From positions 117,429-181,428 of the forward strand of contig JAGLBE010000002.1 of NCBI GenBank assembly GCA_018260445.1: 64,000 nucleotides of DNA. Reading direction: 5' to 3'. The position numbers were made by a program, and so were the translations under genes. This DNA comes from Psychrobacter sp. (GTDB taxonomy: Bacteria; Pseudomonadota; Gammaproteobacteria; Pseudomonadales; Moraxellaceae). The notes under the pieces are model-generated. The model saw only the letters and a list, made by a program, of their open reading frames with translations. It did no database searches and had not been told where the DNA came from. Shown piece by piece: positions 28,948 to 38,237 of the stretch (position 1 is its first letter; each line of letters starts with the position of its first letter).

Positions 28948-31491
28948 ATGTCTGCTGATACGCTTGCTCGCACCGCTTTTAAACAAGGCGCAACCCCTCT
29001 ATACGATTACGATAAGCATTGGGCGGCATGCTTTGAGCCTGCACCGTTTTTGCCGACTACCCGTAGCGAGATGGACGATTTGGGCTGGGATGCGTGCGAT
29101 GTGGTGATTATTTCGGGCGATGCCTATGTCGACCATCCAAGTTTTGGTATGGCGATTATTGGGCGGTTGTTAGAGGCGCAAGGCTTTCGCGTGGGCATTA
29201 TCGCCCAGCCTGATTGGCAGAGTAAAGAGGCGTTTATGGCGCTCGGCAAGCCTGTGTATGCGTACGGGGTGACGGCGGGCAATATGGACAGCATGATCAA
29301 TCGCTATACGGCAGATAGGCGGATTCGTAGTGATGATGCGTACTCGCCGGGCAATGTGCCAGACAAGCGCCCTGACCGCGCTGCGATTGTCTATAGCCAG
29401 CGTTGCCGCGAGGCGTACCCAGATGTGCCGATTATTTTGGGCGGTATTGAGGGCAGTTTGCGCCGTATTGCCCATTATGATTATTGGTCGGATAAGGTGC
29501 GCCGTAGTATCTTGCTCGATAGCCGTGCCGATGTACTGCTTTATGGCAATGCCGAACGGGCGATTGTGGATGTGGTGCATGGGTTATCAAAAGGCTATAC
29601 CTTTGAGCAAATGAGCAGCTTACGGGGTACCGCGTATTTGCTGACCCCATCGCGTCGCCACTGGAAAGCTGGCATGACCGAGGTCGCCAGTAATGATGTG
29701 GATACGGTTGGGCGTGTTGATCCCATTATTAATCCTTATGTGATGACTGAAGATTTGGATGATTGCTCGATTGAGAAAGAGAAAGGGATTTCTGAGTTTG
29801 CCTATCTTAAAAGTCAGTCTGCCAGTCAGTCAGCAATGGAGCGTCAGTACAAAGGATTTGTTTCTGAAAAAGTGGATAATAAAATCCTCAATAGCGAGCA
29901 AGTCAATGATGATGTGCAAGTGGTGAAGATGATAGGTGTTAAAGATGCTCACGCAGATAACCGTACACAACGTTTAGAACGCCTAGAAAACGATAAGCCG
30001 AAAACCGCTCGCAAACATAAAATCAAGATGCCGCCACGTGACAAAACCGTGATTCGTCTGCCTGATTACGAACAGGTAAAGTCCGACCCGGTGCTATATG
30101 CCCATGCCAACCGTATTTTGCATATGGAAACCAACCCCGGCAATGCGCGTGCGCTGGTGCAACGTCATGGCAATGGTGGCGGCAATTCGCAAACCGATAT
30201 TGATGTGTGGCTTAATCCGCCGCCGATTCCGCTATCCACCGAAGAGATGGATTATGTGTTCGACCTCCCCTATCAGCGCGTGCCGCATCCAAGTTACGGC
30301 GATGCGCGTATTCCTGCGTTTGATATGATTAAGTTTTCGGTCAATATCATGCGCGGATGTTTTGGCGGGTGCACGTTTTGCTCAATCACCGAGCACGAAG
30401 GGCGCATTATCCAAAGCCGTTCGGAAGAATCGATTTTGCGCGAAGTTGAGGCGATTCGAGACACAGCGCCTAATTTTACTGGGGTGATATCTGACTTGGG
30501 TGGCCCAACCGCCAATATGTACCGTTTAAGCTGTAAAGATGAGCATATCGAAAAAAATTGCCGTAAACCCTCCTGTGTCTATCCTGGCATTTGTGACAAC
30601 CTAAACACCGACCATAGCAATTTGACCAAACTATATCGTAAAGCGCGCGATATTAAGGGCGTAAAAAAGATTTTGATTGCGTCGGGTTTGCGTTATGACT
30701 TGGCAGTGAAAGACCCTGAGTATGTCAAAGAGCTGGTGACCCATCATGTGGGCGGTTATTTGAAAATTGCTCCTGAACACTCTGAAACCAATGTGCTGTC
30801 GAAGATGATGAAACCGGGTATGGGCTCTTACGATACCTTTAAACAGATGTTTGAGCAATACAGCGCCGAGGCCGGTAAAGAGCAGTATCTTATCCCCTAC
30901 TTTATTGCCGCGCATCCGGGCACGACGGATGAGGATATGCTTAACCTTGCGTTGTGGCTTAAGCGCAATGACTTTAGAACCGACCAAGTCCAAGCCTTTT
31001 ATCCAAGCCCAATGGCGACGGCGACAACCATGTATCACACCCACAAAGACCCCTTGCATAAGGTCACCCGTAGCGAGGGCAATGTCGAGATTGTCAAATC
31101 TGGCAAGCAGCGCAAACTGCATAAAGCGTATTTACGCTATCATGACCCGCAAAACTGGGGGATGCTACGGGCTTCTTTAAAACGCTTAGGGCGAGAGGAT
31201 TTAATTGGCACCGCACGCCATTGTTTGATACCGCCGTTTGACTCACGCCTTGAGGGGCGCACAACGGTAGACGGCCAACATAATCCACAAGGCACCTATC
31301 AGTCTCCGCGTAAAAAGAACAGCCGTGTGGGGTCGGATTCGGTGAAGCGTAGTGGCAAGTCTAACGCCAGCTCTAACAATAGCGCCAAAAACAGCTCGAA
31401 TAATCGGCCCGTTAAACATCAAGTTAAAAACGTTCAGAAGGGTAACTTTCAAACCCAGCACACCGGATTGCCACCACGCAAACAGAAATAA
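28948..31491 (+). CDS. ygiQ: YgiQ-family radical SAM protein
   Basis: An 847-residue member of UPF0313, whose reaction is not established. The radical-SAM cysteines are in [17 protein letters not shown] (CxxxCxxC), preceded by the cobalamin-like N-terminal half ([20 protein letters not shown]). A second Cys set ([16 protein letters not shown]) follows. The C-terminal tail of about 60 residues is Lys/Ser/Asn-rich and basic. A charged insert of about 90 residues (roughly 275-365) sits before the SAM domain, making it longer than the about 740 residues of E. coli. No strong ribosome site precedes the ATG. Confidence 0.92.
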   Translation: MSADTLARTAFKQGATPLYDYDKHWAACFEPAPFLPTTRSEMDDLGWDACDVVIISGDAYVDHPSFGMAIIGRLLEAQGFRVGIIAQPDWQSKEAFMALGKPVYAYGVTAGNMDSMINRYTADRRIRSDDAYSPGNVPDKRPDRAAIVYSQRCREAYPDVPIILGGIEGSLRRIAHYDYWSDKVRRSILLDSRADVLLYGNAERAIVDVVHGLSKGYTFEQMSSLRGTAYLLTPSRRHWKAGMTEVASNDVDTVGRVDPIINPYVMTEDLDDCSIEKEKGISEFAYLKSQSASQSAMERQYKGFVSEKVDNKILNSEQVNDDVQVVKMIGVKDAHADNRTQRLERLENDKPKTARKHKIKMPPRDKTVIRLPDYEQVKSDPVLYAHANRILHMETNPGNARALVQRHGNGGGNSQTDIDVWLNPPPIPLSTEEMDYVFDLPYQRVPHPSYGDARIPAFDMIKFSVNIMRGCFGGCTFCSITEHEGRIIQSRSEESILREVEAIRDTAPNFTGVISDLGGPTANMYRLSCKDEHIEKNCRKPSCVYPGICDNLNTDHSNLTKLYRKARDIKGVKKILIASGLRYDLAVKDPEYVKELVTHHVGGYLKIAPEHSETNVLSKMMKPGMGSYDTFKQMFEQYSAEAGKEQYLIPYFIAAHPGTTDEDMLNLALWLKRNDFRTDQVQAFYPSPMATATTMYHTHKDPLHKVTRSEGNVEIVKSGKQRKLHKAYLRYHDPQNWGMLRASLKRLGREDLIGTARHCLIPPFDSRLEGRTTVDGQHNPQGTYQSPRKKNSRVGSDSVKRSGKSNASSNNSAKNSSNNRPVKHQVKNVQKGNFQTQHTGLPPRKQK

Positions 31492-31575
31492 CTGGTTACC
31501 AAAAAAATGGTGCTTGAAAACGGCTGGATATTCGTCGCATACCGGCTTAAAAAGGTTTCAAACCTGCTTGACGCC

Positions 31576-31623
31576 TTGTGCTGGCCTGTACTTGTGCTAG
31601 CCTGTAGTTGTGCTGGCCTGTAT
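31576..31623. repeat. Three 16-bp tandem repeats, unit TTGTGCTGGCCTGTAC
   Basis: Copies begin at 31576, 31592 and 31608, differing at one or two bases. They lie in the 409-bp gap after ygiQ. A 68-codon open frame across them (31507-31713) has Cys-rich repeats caused by the array. It lacks a ribosome site and is not called. The rest of the gap to 31900 shows nothing recognisable. Confidence 0.7.
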
Positions 31624-31900
31624 AGCCACCTGTCATCCCAAGCGCAAGTGCCATCCATACCTCTGCCTTGCAGGCAACTTACCGCCATCTCGTTTAGGGC
31701 ATCCTCTGCTTAATTTCCCCCGCTTAATTTAGAGTATGCTAAACTTAGTGGCAATCTAGTTTGCTATCTTCTATAGTGCTATCTTAATGTTCCCCTATAA
31801 CGAGTTATCAATAAACGGGCTGCTGCCAAAATGTGACGTTTATTGCGGCTTATTAAGCCAGAACCGACCCTAATGACAGGGTTGTACTGAAGGACTGACC

Positions 31901-32767
31901 ATGCGTAATATCCACTGCAAAAAAACACCCAAACCTTTATGTCACCCCTTAAAACCAAGTTTATTGTTGACGTTGGCGCTGGGTATCAGCTTAACGGCTT
32001 GTAACAGCAATGGCGCCGAGACCAAAAAAAATGTGGGCGGCACTGGCGCGACGACAGCAGCAGCAGCGACAACAGCAACTGCCACCGCAGTGCCGATAGA
32101 TGCTAGCTCCAATAACGATGTCGTGAGCGCCCTACAAAGCAACCTAAAAGCCTCGGGTATTGAGCAAACGGTTATCTCTGCCGTACCGACCAGCATGCCG
32201 GATATCTATTGGGTAACCGCCGAGGGCATGCCCGCCTTTTTTACTGATAAACAAGGCAAGCATATTATTCAAGGCCAAATCATTGGCTTGGGTGATGCCA
32301 AGCCGGTCGATATCACCGCCAACCTGATGGCGGCGGCAGCAAAAACCAAGCTTGCGCAAGTGCCCAAAGAGGAGATGATTATTTTTCCTGCCACGGGCGC
32401 AACCAAAGCTGCTGTGTATGCGTTTACCGATGCTGACTGTGGCTACTGCCGCAAATTACATAGCGAAATCAGTGCTATTAATGCTGAGGGCATTGAGGTG
32501 CGCTATCTGGCTTGGCCACGTAGTGAGCAAAGCCAACCGATTATGCAGTCCATTTGGTGCAGCAGCGACCGTAAAGCCGCTTTGACCGCCGCAAAAGCAG
32601 GTCAAAATATCAGCGCGCCCCCGTGCCCCAACCCGGTGGCCAAACAGCTTGAGCTGGGGTTAAGTTTGGGTGTGCGTGGCACGCCAGCAATCTTTACCGA
32701 ATCGGGGCAGCAAATTGGGGGCTACCTGCCAGCGCATGAGCTGGCAAAAGCGGCGCTTGCCAACTAG
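31901..32767 (+). CDS. dsbC: DsbC-like disulfide isomerase, predicted lipoprotein
   Basis: A thioredoxin-fold periplasmic thiol isomerase of 288 residues. The N-terminus is basic, followed by LLLTLALGISLTAC with lipobox Cys34, so membrane anchoring is predicted instead of a free periplasmic dimer. An Ala/Thr linker (about 45-65) follows, then a DsbC dimerisation-type domain (about 70-160; IYWVTAEGMPAFFTDKQGKH). The catalytic domain has C180-G-Y-C183, the family CGYC motif, and the cis-Pro loop GTPAIF. A second Cys pair (W-C-S-S ... PPCPNP) matches the structural disulfide of DsbC. GAAGGA precedes the ATG. The hom gene follows, as in pseudomonads. Confidence 0.88.
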   Translation: MRNIHCKKTPKPLCHPLKPSLLLTLALGISLTACNSNGAETKKNVGGTGATTAAAATTATATAVPIDASSNNDVVSALQSNLKASGIEQTVISAVPTSMPDIYWVTAEGMPAFFTDKQGKHIIQGQIIGLGDAKPVDITANLMAAAAKTKLAQVPKEEMIIFPATGATKAAVYAFTDADCGYCRKLHSEISAINAEGIEVRYLAWPRSEQSQPIMQSIWCSSDRKAALTAAKAGQNISAPPCPNPVAKQLELGLSLGVRGTPAIFTESGQQIGGYLPAHELAKAALAN

Positions 32768-32923
32768 CGAATGCCAACTATACGCCATTATCGCTATCTA
32801 TTTTGTACTGCCTTTTGGGTTGCGGCTATTTTATATACTAACTAAATATACCACCTAAATTTACCAACTAAAAAAAATACATTGACCAATACAACGATAC
32901 TGACCAATAAAAATGAGGATACT

Positions 32924-34279
32924 GTGAGTAAATCAATCAAACTGGCCATATTAGGGTTGGGCACTGTGGGTACTGGGGTGCTCAGACTATTAGAGGACAA
33001 TTTAGCCGAGCTTAAGCGCCGTAGTGGGCACGATATTATTATTACCGAGGTGGGCACCCGGCGTCAGCGTGATGATATCAACCCAAGTATTCAGCAAAAT
33101 AGCGACCTCATGGCAATTGCCGCTAGCGATAATGTGGACATTGTGATTGAAGTCATGGGCGGGCAAACGGTGGCCAAGGACGTCATTATCCATGCCATTA
33201 AACAGGGTAAGCATGTGGTGACCGCCAATAAAGCGCTACTGGCAGAGCATGGCAATGAGATATTTGCTTTGGCCGAAAAACACCATGTGCATGTCGCCTA
33301 TGAAGCGGCGGTTGCTGGCGGTATCCCCATCATCAAGGTACTGCGCGAAGCACTAGCGGCCAACAACATTGAATGGCTCACCGGTATTATTAATGGCACT
33401 GGCAACTTTATCATGACTGAGATGCGTGATAAAGGTCGTGACTTTGACGATGTGTTACATGAGGCGCAAGCCTTGGGCTATGCCGAGGCCGATCCCACGT
33501 TTGATGTTGAAGGTATTGATGCGGCCCATAAACTGGCACTACTGGCCTCTATTGCTTTTGGTATCCCGCTGCAGTTTGACAAAGTGTATTGTGAGGGCAT
33601 CACCGACATTACCCTGCAAGATGTCACCTATGCCGAAGAGCTGGGCTATCGCATTAAACACTTAGGCTTTGCCGTGCGCCGTTACGATACCGCCAATGGC
33701 GACAGCCTCGATATGCCATCATTAGCCCAAACGGCAACGGGTATAGAGCTGCGCGTACACCCTACCCTAATCCCCGAAAATGCTTTATTAGCGAACGTCA
33801 ATGGGGTGAAAAATGCGGTATTGGTCAATTCGCATCCTCTCGGCCAAACTTTATATTATGGCGATGGTGCCGGTGCCGGTGCTACGGCGTCTGCGGTGAT
33901 GGCCGACGTGATGGATTTGATTCGGGTGTTAACTGCAACCAACCATGGCCATCATGTGCCGCATCTTGCGTTTATGCCGGATGCCCTAGCGGACACCCCC
34001 ATTTTAGCGATTGACCACATCGTGACCGGCTATTATTTACGCCTGCAAGCCGATGACACTCCAGGCGTTTTGGCTGGGGTAACTGGCATACTGAGCGAAG
34101 CGGGTATCAATATCGATGCGATTTTGCAAAAGCCGGTGCATCAAAAAGGACAAGTGCCGATTATCATCTTAACCTTGCCAGTGGTTGAAAGCCAGATGAA
34201 CGTCGCCATTAACAAAATTGAGGCATTGGCAGCTATCCATTCAAAGGTTGTGCGTATCCGTTTGCATGATTTAACCTAA
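32924..34279 (+). CDS. hom: Homoserine dehydrogenase
   Basis: Reduces aspartate semialdehyde to homoserine on the way to threonine and methionine. The NAD(P) motif GLGTVGTGV is at the N-terminus. VVTANKALLAEHG, GIINGTGNFI and YAEADPTFDVEGIDAAHKLA follow, and a C-terminal ACT domain (LRLQADDTPGVLAGVTGI) gives threonine feedback control. GTG 32924 (451 residues) is chosen: GAGGA lies just upstream and the product begins with the expected MSKSIKLAILGLG. The longer frame starts at a TTG. Downstream lies a thiolase, not threonine synthase. Confidence 0.95.
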   Translation: MSKSIKLAILGLGTVGTGVLRLLEDNLAELKRRSGHDIIITEVGTRRQRDDINPSIQQNSDLMAIAASDNVDIVIEVMGGQTVAKDVIIHAIKQGKHVVTANKALLAEHGNEIFALAEKHHVHVAYEAAVAGGIPIIKVLREALAANNIEWLTGIINGTGNFIMTEMRDKGRDFDDVLHEAQALGYAEADPTFDVEGIDAAHKLALLASIAFGIPLQFDKVYCEGITDITLQDVTYAEELGYRIKHLGFAVRRYDTANGDSLDMPSLAQTATGIELRVHPTLIPENALLANVNGVKNAVLVNSHPLGQTLYYGDGAGAGATASAVMADVMDLIRVLTATNHGHHVPHLAFMPDALADTPILAIDHIVTGYYLRLQADDTPGVLAGVTGILSEAGINIDAILQKPVHQKGQVPIIILTLPVVESQMNVAINKIEALAAIHSKVVRIRLHDLT

Positions 34280-34366
34280 TGCTTTGTTTAACCAAAGTGT
34301 ATGATTTATTTTAACACCTACTTTATCTGCTTTTTATAATCCAATTTTTTTTATAAGGACACGATT

Positions 34367-35557
34367 ATGTCAACCCTATCAACCGATCCAATTGTTATTG
34401 TGAGTGGCGCGCGCACCCCAATGGGCGGCTTTCAAGGCGTGTTAACTGGGGCAACCGCACCGCAGTTAGGCGCTGCTGCTATCAAGGCGGCCGTAGAGCG
34501 TGCCGGCGTTACCCCAAGCGAGATTGATGAAGTGATTATGGGCTGCATCTTAACCGCAGGCGTCAAGCAAGGCCCGGCGCGTCAAGCCATGCGCCATGCG
34601 GGCATCCCCGATAGCACCGGTGCCGTGACCATCAATAAACTGTGTGGCTCTGGCCTTAAAGCCGTAATGCAAGCCTATGACGCCATTAAAGCAGGCAGTG
34701 CCTCTATCATCGTGGCTGGCGGCATGGAGTCAATGACCAATGCCCCCTATATTATGCCTGGCGCGCGTGCTGGCTATCGTATGGGCCATAAAGAAGTCAA
34801 TGACCATATGTTTATTGATGGTTTAGAGGATGCCGATACTGGTAAGCTGATGGGACAGTTTGCGCAAGAAATGGCAGACACCAAAGGTTACACCCGAGAG
34901 CAAATGGATGCATTTGCGATTGAGTCGCTTACTCGTGCGTTAACCGCCATTCAAGAGGGGCATTTTGACAAGGAAATCACCGCCGTCACTGTTAAAAACC
35001 GTAAAGGTGAGGTGGTTGTCGATACCGATGAAGAGCCGGGTTTGGCCAATGCAGAGCGCATCCCCACCTTACGCCCTGCTTTTGCTAAAGATGGCACCAT
35101 TACCGCCGCCAACGCCAGTTCAATCTCTGACGGCGCAGCGGCGATTGTGGTGACCAATGAGTCTACCGCTAACGCTAAAGGTTTTAATATTCAAGCACGT
35201 ATTATTGCCACTGCCTCAAATTCGCGCCACCCCTCTGAATTTACGATTGCCCCCATTGGTGCTATCGAAAAAGTACTAGCTAAAGCGGGCTGGACTGTAG
35301 ACAATGTCGATTTATGGGAAATTAACGAAGCGTTTGCGATGGTGACCATGGCGACTATGGATGAGTTAAATATTGCTCACAGCAAAGTTAACATTGAAGG
35401 CGGCGCTTGTGCCTTAGGTCATCCGGTAGGCTGCTCGGGTGCACGCATTTTAGTCACCCTGATTCACTCTTTGCAGCGTACAGGCGGCAAAAAAGGCGTG
35501 GCCACCTTGTGTATTGGCGGCGGCGAAGCGGTTGCCGTGGCAATAGAATTGCCTTAA
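34367..35557 (+). CDS. Acetyl-CoA C-acetyltransferase (thiolase)
   Basis: A biosynthetic-type thiolase joining two acetyl-CoA, or its reverse. 396 residues: nucleophile C93 in NKLCGSGLKAV, the NEAFA motif (WEINEAFAMVTMA) and the acid/base pair in CALGHPVGCSGARI. The substrate range (acetoacetyl-CoA or wider) cannot be read from the sequence. AAGGA precedes the ATG by about eight bases. It is monocistronic by appearance, with a terminator 150 bp downstream. Confidence 0.94.
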   Translation: MSTLSTDPIVIVSGARTPMGGFQGVLTGATAPQLGAAAIKAAVERAGVTPSEIDEVIMGCILTAGVKQGPARQAMRHAGIPDSTGAVTINKLCGSGLKAVMQAYDAIKAGSASIIVAGGMESMTNAPYIMPGARAGYRMGHKEVNDHMFIDGLEDADTGKLMGQFAQEMADTKGYTREQMDAFAIESLTRALTAIQEGHFDKEITAVTVKNRKGEVVVDTDEEPGLANAERIPTLRPAFAKDGTITAANASSISDGAAAIVVTNESTANAKGFNIQARIIATASNSRHPSEFTIAPIGAIEKVLAKAGWTVDNVDLWEINEAFAMVTMATMDELNIAHSKVNIEGGACALGHPVGCSGARILVTLIHSLQRTGGKKGVATLCIGGGEAVAVAIELP

Positions 35558-36305
35558 TAGCCTAGTCATTACACAATGATATCGATTTCTTAAGCTCTGC
35601 GTTTATTCAATGCTACGATTCTATGTGACCTATGTAACTACACCATTCATCACATGGCATATAGCATAAGTGATGCAGCTTAGTAATCACTTAAGTCTTT
35701 ATCTGAGTTAACAGCTTCCTTTCAGGGGGCTGTTTTAGTATCGACGACCCTCATCAGCGACCCTCTAAGTTATCTTTAATAGCTGAGTAATAGTTGAGTC
35801 ATTTTGCATAATAAATGATGACGATTAATCGTAAATAAACGTAACATTATAACCCTTGAGTGTTATTTAGATTACATCGGTTTACACCTATTTACGCTCA
35901 CTGACATAATGATACTTGCTAACTATATGTTAAAGGCATGTAGCCTGCTATGATACCCCCAAGTTATCAAGAAGAGTTATCAAACAGATGCTTTTAGTAC
36001 AGATGGTCAGCATATTTGCTGATGTCTTAATAATCTTATCTTAATACTCTTTTCTAACTTACTCACTGTCACTATTATTATGTATTTTTTTAGTAACGTG
36101 AGATGATTTAGTTTTAGGACAGTATATTTTTACGATTTGGTGATTAACAGCAAGTAGTAGCAACAGTTGTAGGCTGATGAATAGGGCATAAGTTTCTATC
36201 CCTTAATCAGTTAGTCGTATTATTGGTTGTATACTTCGACCAATTTTGTTTCAGGGTTCTCAACTTTACATAACCTTCATACTATAAAAGAAAAGGAAAA
36301 TTATA
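35558..36305. other. 748-bp AT-rich intergenic region upstream of the DUF2382 pair
   Basis: No gene is supported. It holds the thiolase terminator at 35710-35736 and, at 36222-36244, ATTGGT and ACCAAT as an 11-base-spaced inverted repeat 62 bp before the first DUF2382 gene. That repeat could be an operator. The length and AT content suggest a regulated promoter, perhaps H-NS bound (inference). Confidence 0.4.
35710..35736 (+). terminator. Intrinsic terminator after the thiolase gene
   Basis: AACAGC (35710-35715) pairs with GCTGTT (35729-35734), with inner TTCC/GGGG pairs. TTTT ends the stem. Confidence 0.7.
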
Positions 36306-37154
36306 ATGAGCCAATTAATTCGTTTACAAGACATTCAAGCTACGCATCGTGACCTAATCGGCGACGATTATTATGACCCAAGCGGCAAAGTTGCTTACGG
36401 CGCTAATGAAGAGAAAATCGGTAAAATTGACGGCGCTTTGGTAGAAGACACCACTGGCCGCATTCGTTATTTAATTGTTGATGTAGGTGGCTGGTTTAGC
36501 TCTAAAGAAGTATTAGTACCTGCTGGTCTTGCTCGTATTGTTGGTGATGATGTATTTTTTGATAGCTTAACGAAATCACAAGTAGAAGCTATGGAAGTGT
36601 ACGACCATGACTATCAGTATAGCTATGAAGAACAAGCGCAAAAAGACCGTCAAGCTTTTGTAGCCACCACAGTACCTACTGCTGAACATGTTGAATTACA
36701 AGAGACAAGTTACAATGCCCCTAATACGTTAGAATTGTTAGAAGAGCGCTTAACAGTTAATAAGGACCGTATTGTTGCTGGTCTGGTTAAAGTTGGCAAG
36801 CATGTAGTTACTGAAGAGCGTAAAGTGGATGTTGAGCTTGAAGAAGAGCATGCCCATATCGAACGTACTAACGTTGACCGTTTAACTGACCGCAAAATTG
36901 GTGATGATGCTGGTGCGGACACTGTGGCAGTACAACTTGAAGTTGAACGTCCTGTGGTTGCTAAGCAAACGTATGTTACTGAAGAAGTGAACGTTGGTAA
37001 AACGACTGAGCGTCGCACTGAAACTATCCTTGAAACTATCAAGCGCGAAGAGTTGAATATTGACCATGATGGCAATGTGGTAGACCGTGATGGCAAATTG
37101 TATACTGCCGATGGTATTACTGCTGATGATGTTCGCGCTGCACGCGGTAACTAA
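36306..37154 (+). CDS. PRC-barrel and DUF2382 (YsnF/AvaK) domain protein
   Basis: A 282-residue cytoplasmic protein of unknown reaction; relatives are general-stress proteins. The N-terminal 1-110 is a PRC-barrel (GDDYYDPSGKVAYGANEEKIG, RYLIVDVGGWFSSKEVLVPAG). The C-terminal part is a highly charged DUF2382 domain in repeated strands (ELLEERLTVNKDRIVAG, VDVELEEEHAHIERTNVDR). Codons favour T/A endings of the highly expressed type. AAAGGA lies eight bases before the ATG. A second DUF2382 gene follows on the same strand after a terminator, so each may have its own promoter. Confidence 0.88.
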   Translation: MSQLIRLQDIQATHRDLIGDDYYDPSGKVAYGANEEKIGKIDGALVEDTTGRIRYLIVDVGGWFSSKEVLVPAGLARIVGDDVFFDSLTKSQVEAMEVYDHDYQYSYEEQAQKDRQAFVATTVPTAEHVELQETSYNAPNTLELLEERLTVNKDRIVAGLVKVGKHVVTEERKVDVELEEEHAHIERTNVDRLTDRKIGDDAGADTVAVQLEVERPVVAKQTYVTEEVNVGKTTERRTETILETIKREELNIDHDGNVVDRDGKLYTADGITADDVRAARGN

Positions 37155-37287
37155 GTAGTTTGTGTTTAAGCTAATTGATTTCGTTTAGAATCTTATGAGG
37201 TTGGGTGTCTATTTATTATTATAGACGTTAGTCATACTGTCATAATAATAGTCACCTAATCGCCCTGAGTCACTAGGCTCAACCCAG

Positions 37288-37316
37288 AAAGCCAGAGTCT
37301 AACTCTGGCTTTTTTT
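37288..37316 (+). terminator. Intrinsic terminator between the two DUF2382 genes
   Basis: GCCAGAGT (37291-37298) pairs with ACTCTGGC (37302-37309), flanked by AAA and seven T. It is a strong terminator about 135 bp after the first gene. Confidence 0.92.
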
Positions 37317-37357
37317 GTGGTTTTGGCGTTAGGGATTGTTTGAGCACCCAGCTACAG

Positions 37358-37411
37358 TAGGGCGTGTGGAACATTCGCAAATTAACACTGCTGATAGTGA
37401 CACACGCTCTA
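37358..37411. mobile_element. Very short inverted-repeat element with GGGCGTGTG ends
   Basis: GGGCGTGTG (37360-37368) recurs inverted as CACACGCTC (37401-37409), eight of nine matching. TA lies outside both ends. The 50-bp unit shares its GGCGTGT ends with the element at 5543-5710. It may be a miniature transposon remnant or simply a hairpin. Confidence 0.4.
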
Positions 37412-37480
37412 GTCTTCAGGTAAAATCTTTTTGCCTATGCTTTAATATCATCTACTACACAACAATAAGGATTTGCATCA

Positions 37481-38071
37481 ATGAGCATCAATAATAACCC
37501 CAACGCTATACACACCGATAGCACTGACCAGCAGCCCTTTACGAGTGCCACTGTAGCGACTGAGCATGGTAGCAGCGCTACGGTATTAAACGAACGCCAA
37601 ACCGTCGGCAATCTTGAATTGTTAGAAGAGCGCGTGGTGGTCAATAAAGAGCGTTTAGATGTTGGTAAAGTGATTGTGACTAAAGAAGTACGCACTAAAA
37701 CAGTCAATGTGCCGATTGAATTGGCCGAAGAAGTATTGGTGATTAGCACAGAATATTATGACAGTGAGTCGCAAGATTTATTGACAGGCGCTTATGATGA
37801 TAAAGAGGTGATTCGTCGTATGTCGCCGACGCTTGATAGTGTCACTTCTATCAATATTAATGGCAAAAAAGTTGCTTTGGGTGTTGAACCCGTTGAGATT
37901 GTTTTATCGCGTCAAATTGCACTGGTGAAGCAAGAAACGCATGTGGTGCAAGAAGTGGCCGTTAAAAAGTCGGTGCATACTCATGCAGATACCATTAGCG
38001 TTGAATTAAAACGCGAAGAGTTAGCCGTTAGCGAAGAGGGGCTTTTAGAGCATCAAACTCGTCAATCCTAG
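37481..38071 (+). CDS. DUF2382 (YsnF/AvaK) domain protein without PRC-barrel
   Basis: A 196-residue protein sharing the DUF2382 strand pattern of the upstream gene (LELLEERVVVNKERLDVGKVIV against LELLEERLTVNKDRIVAGLVKV) but lacking the PRC-barrel. It has two DUF2382-like segments, about 40-90 and 120-185 (VALGVEPVEIVLSRQIALVK). It is probably a duplication product that diverged. Its own promoter is likely, since a terminator and a short inverted repeat separate it from the first gene. The function is unknown, with stress response guessed from the family. Confidence 0.85.
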   Translation: MSINNNPNAIHTDSTDQQPFTSATVATEHGSSATVLNERQTVGNLELLEERVVVNKERLDVGKVIVTKEVRTKTVNVPIELAEEVLVISTEYYDSESQDLLTGAYDDKEVIRRMSPTLDSVTSININGKKVALGVEPVEIVLSRQIALVKQETHVVQEVAVKKSVHTHADTISVELKREELAVSEEGLLEHQTRQS

Positions 38072-38176
38072 GTTAACCGAGTGGCGCAGTCTATAAAAGC
38101 TTATGCAGGTCATATATTCAGCTTATACATAATAGTATAGAAGCATAGTGGTATCACCGCACTATCTAATCTAAAT

Positions 38177-38202
38177 AGGGCCTAAAATATACCTTAGGCC
38201 CT
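38177..38202. terminator. Possible bidirectional terminator between DUF2382 and secA
   Basis: AGGGCCTAA (38177-38185) pairs with TTAGGCCCT (38194-38202) around an eight-base loop. The two genes converge here. No long T run follows on either strand. Confidence 0.5.
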
Positions 38203-38237
38203 GCACTAATCCTTACTCATCCCTATTGCACCATCGA

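Noticed and set aside
31507-31713. 68-codon Cys-containing frame after ygiQ
   Set aside because: The Cys-rich pattern comes from the 16-bp repeats. No start signal was seen.
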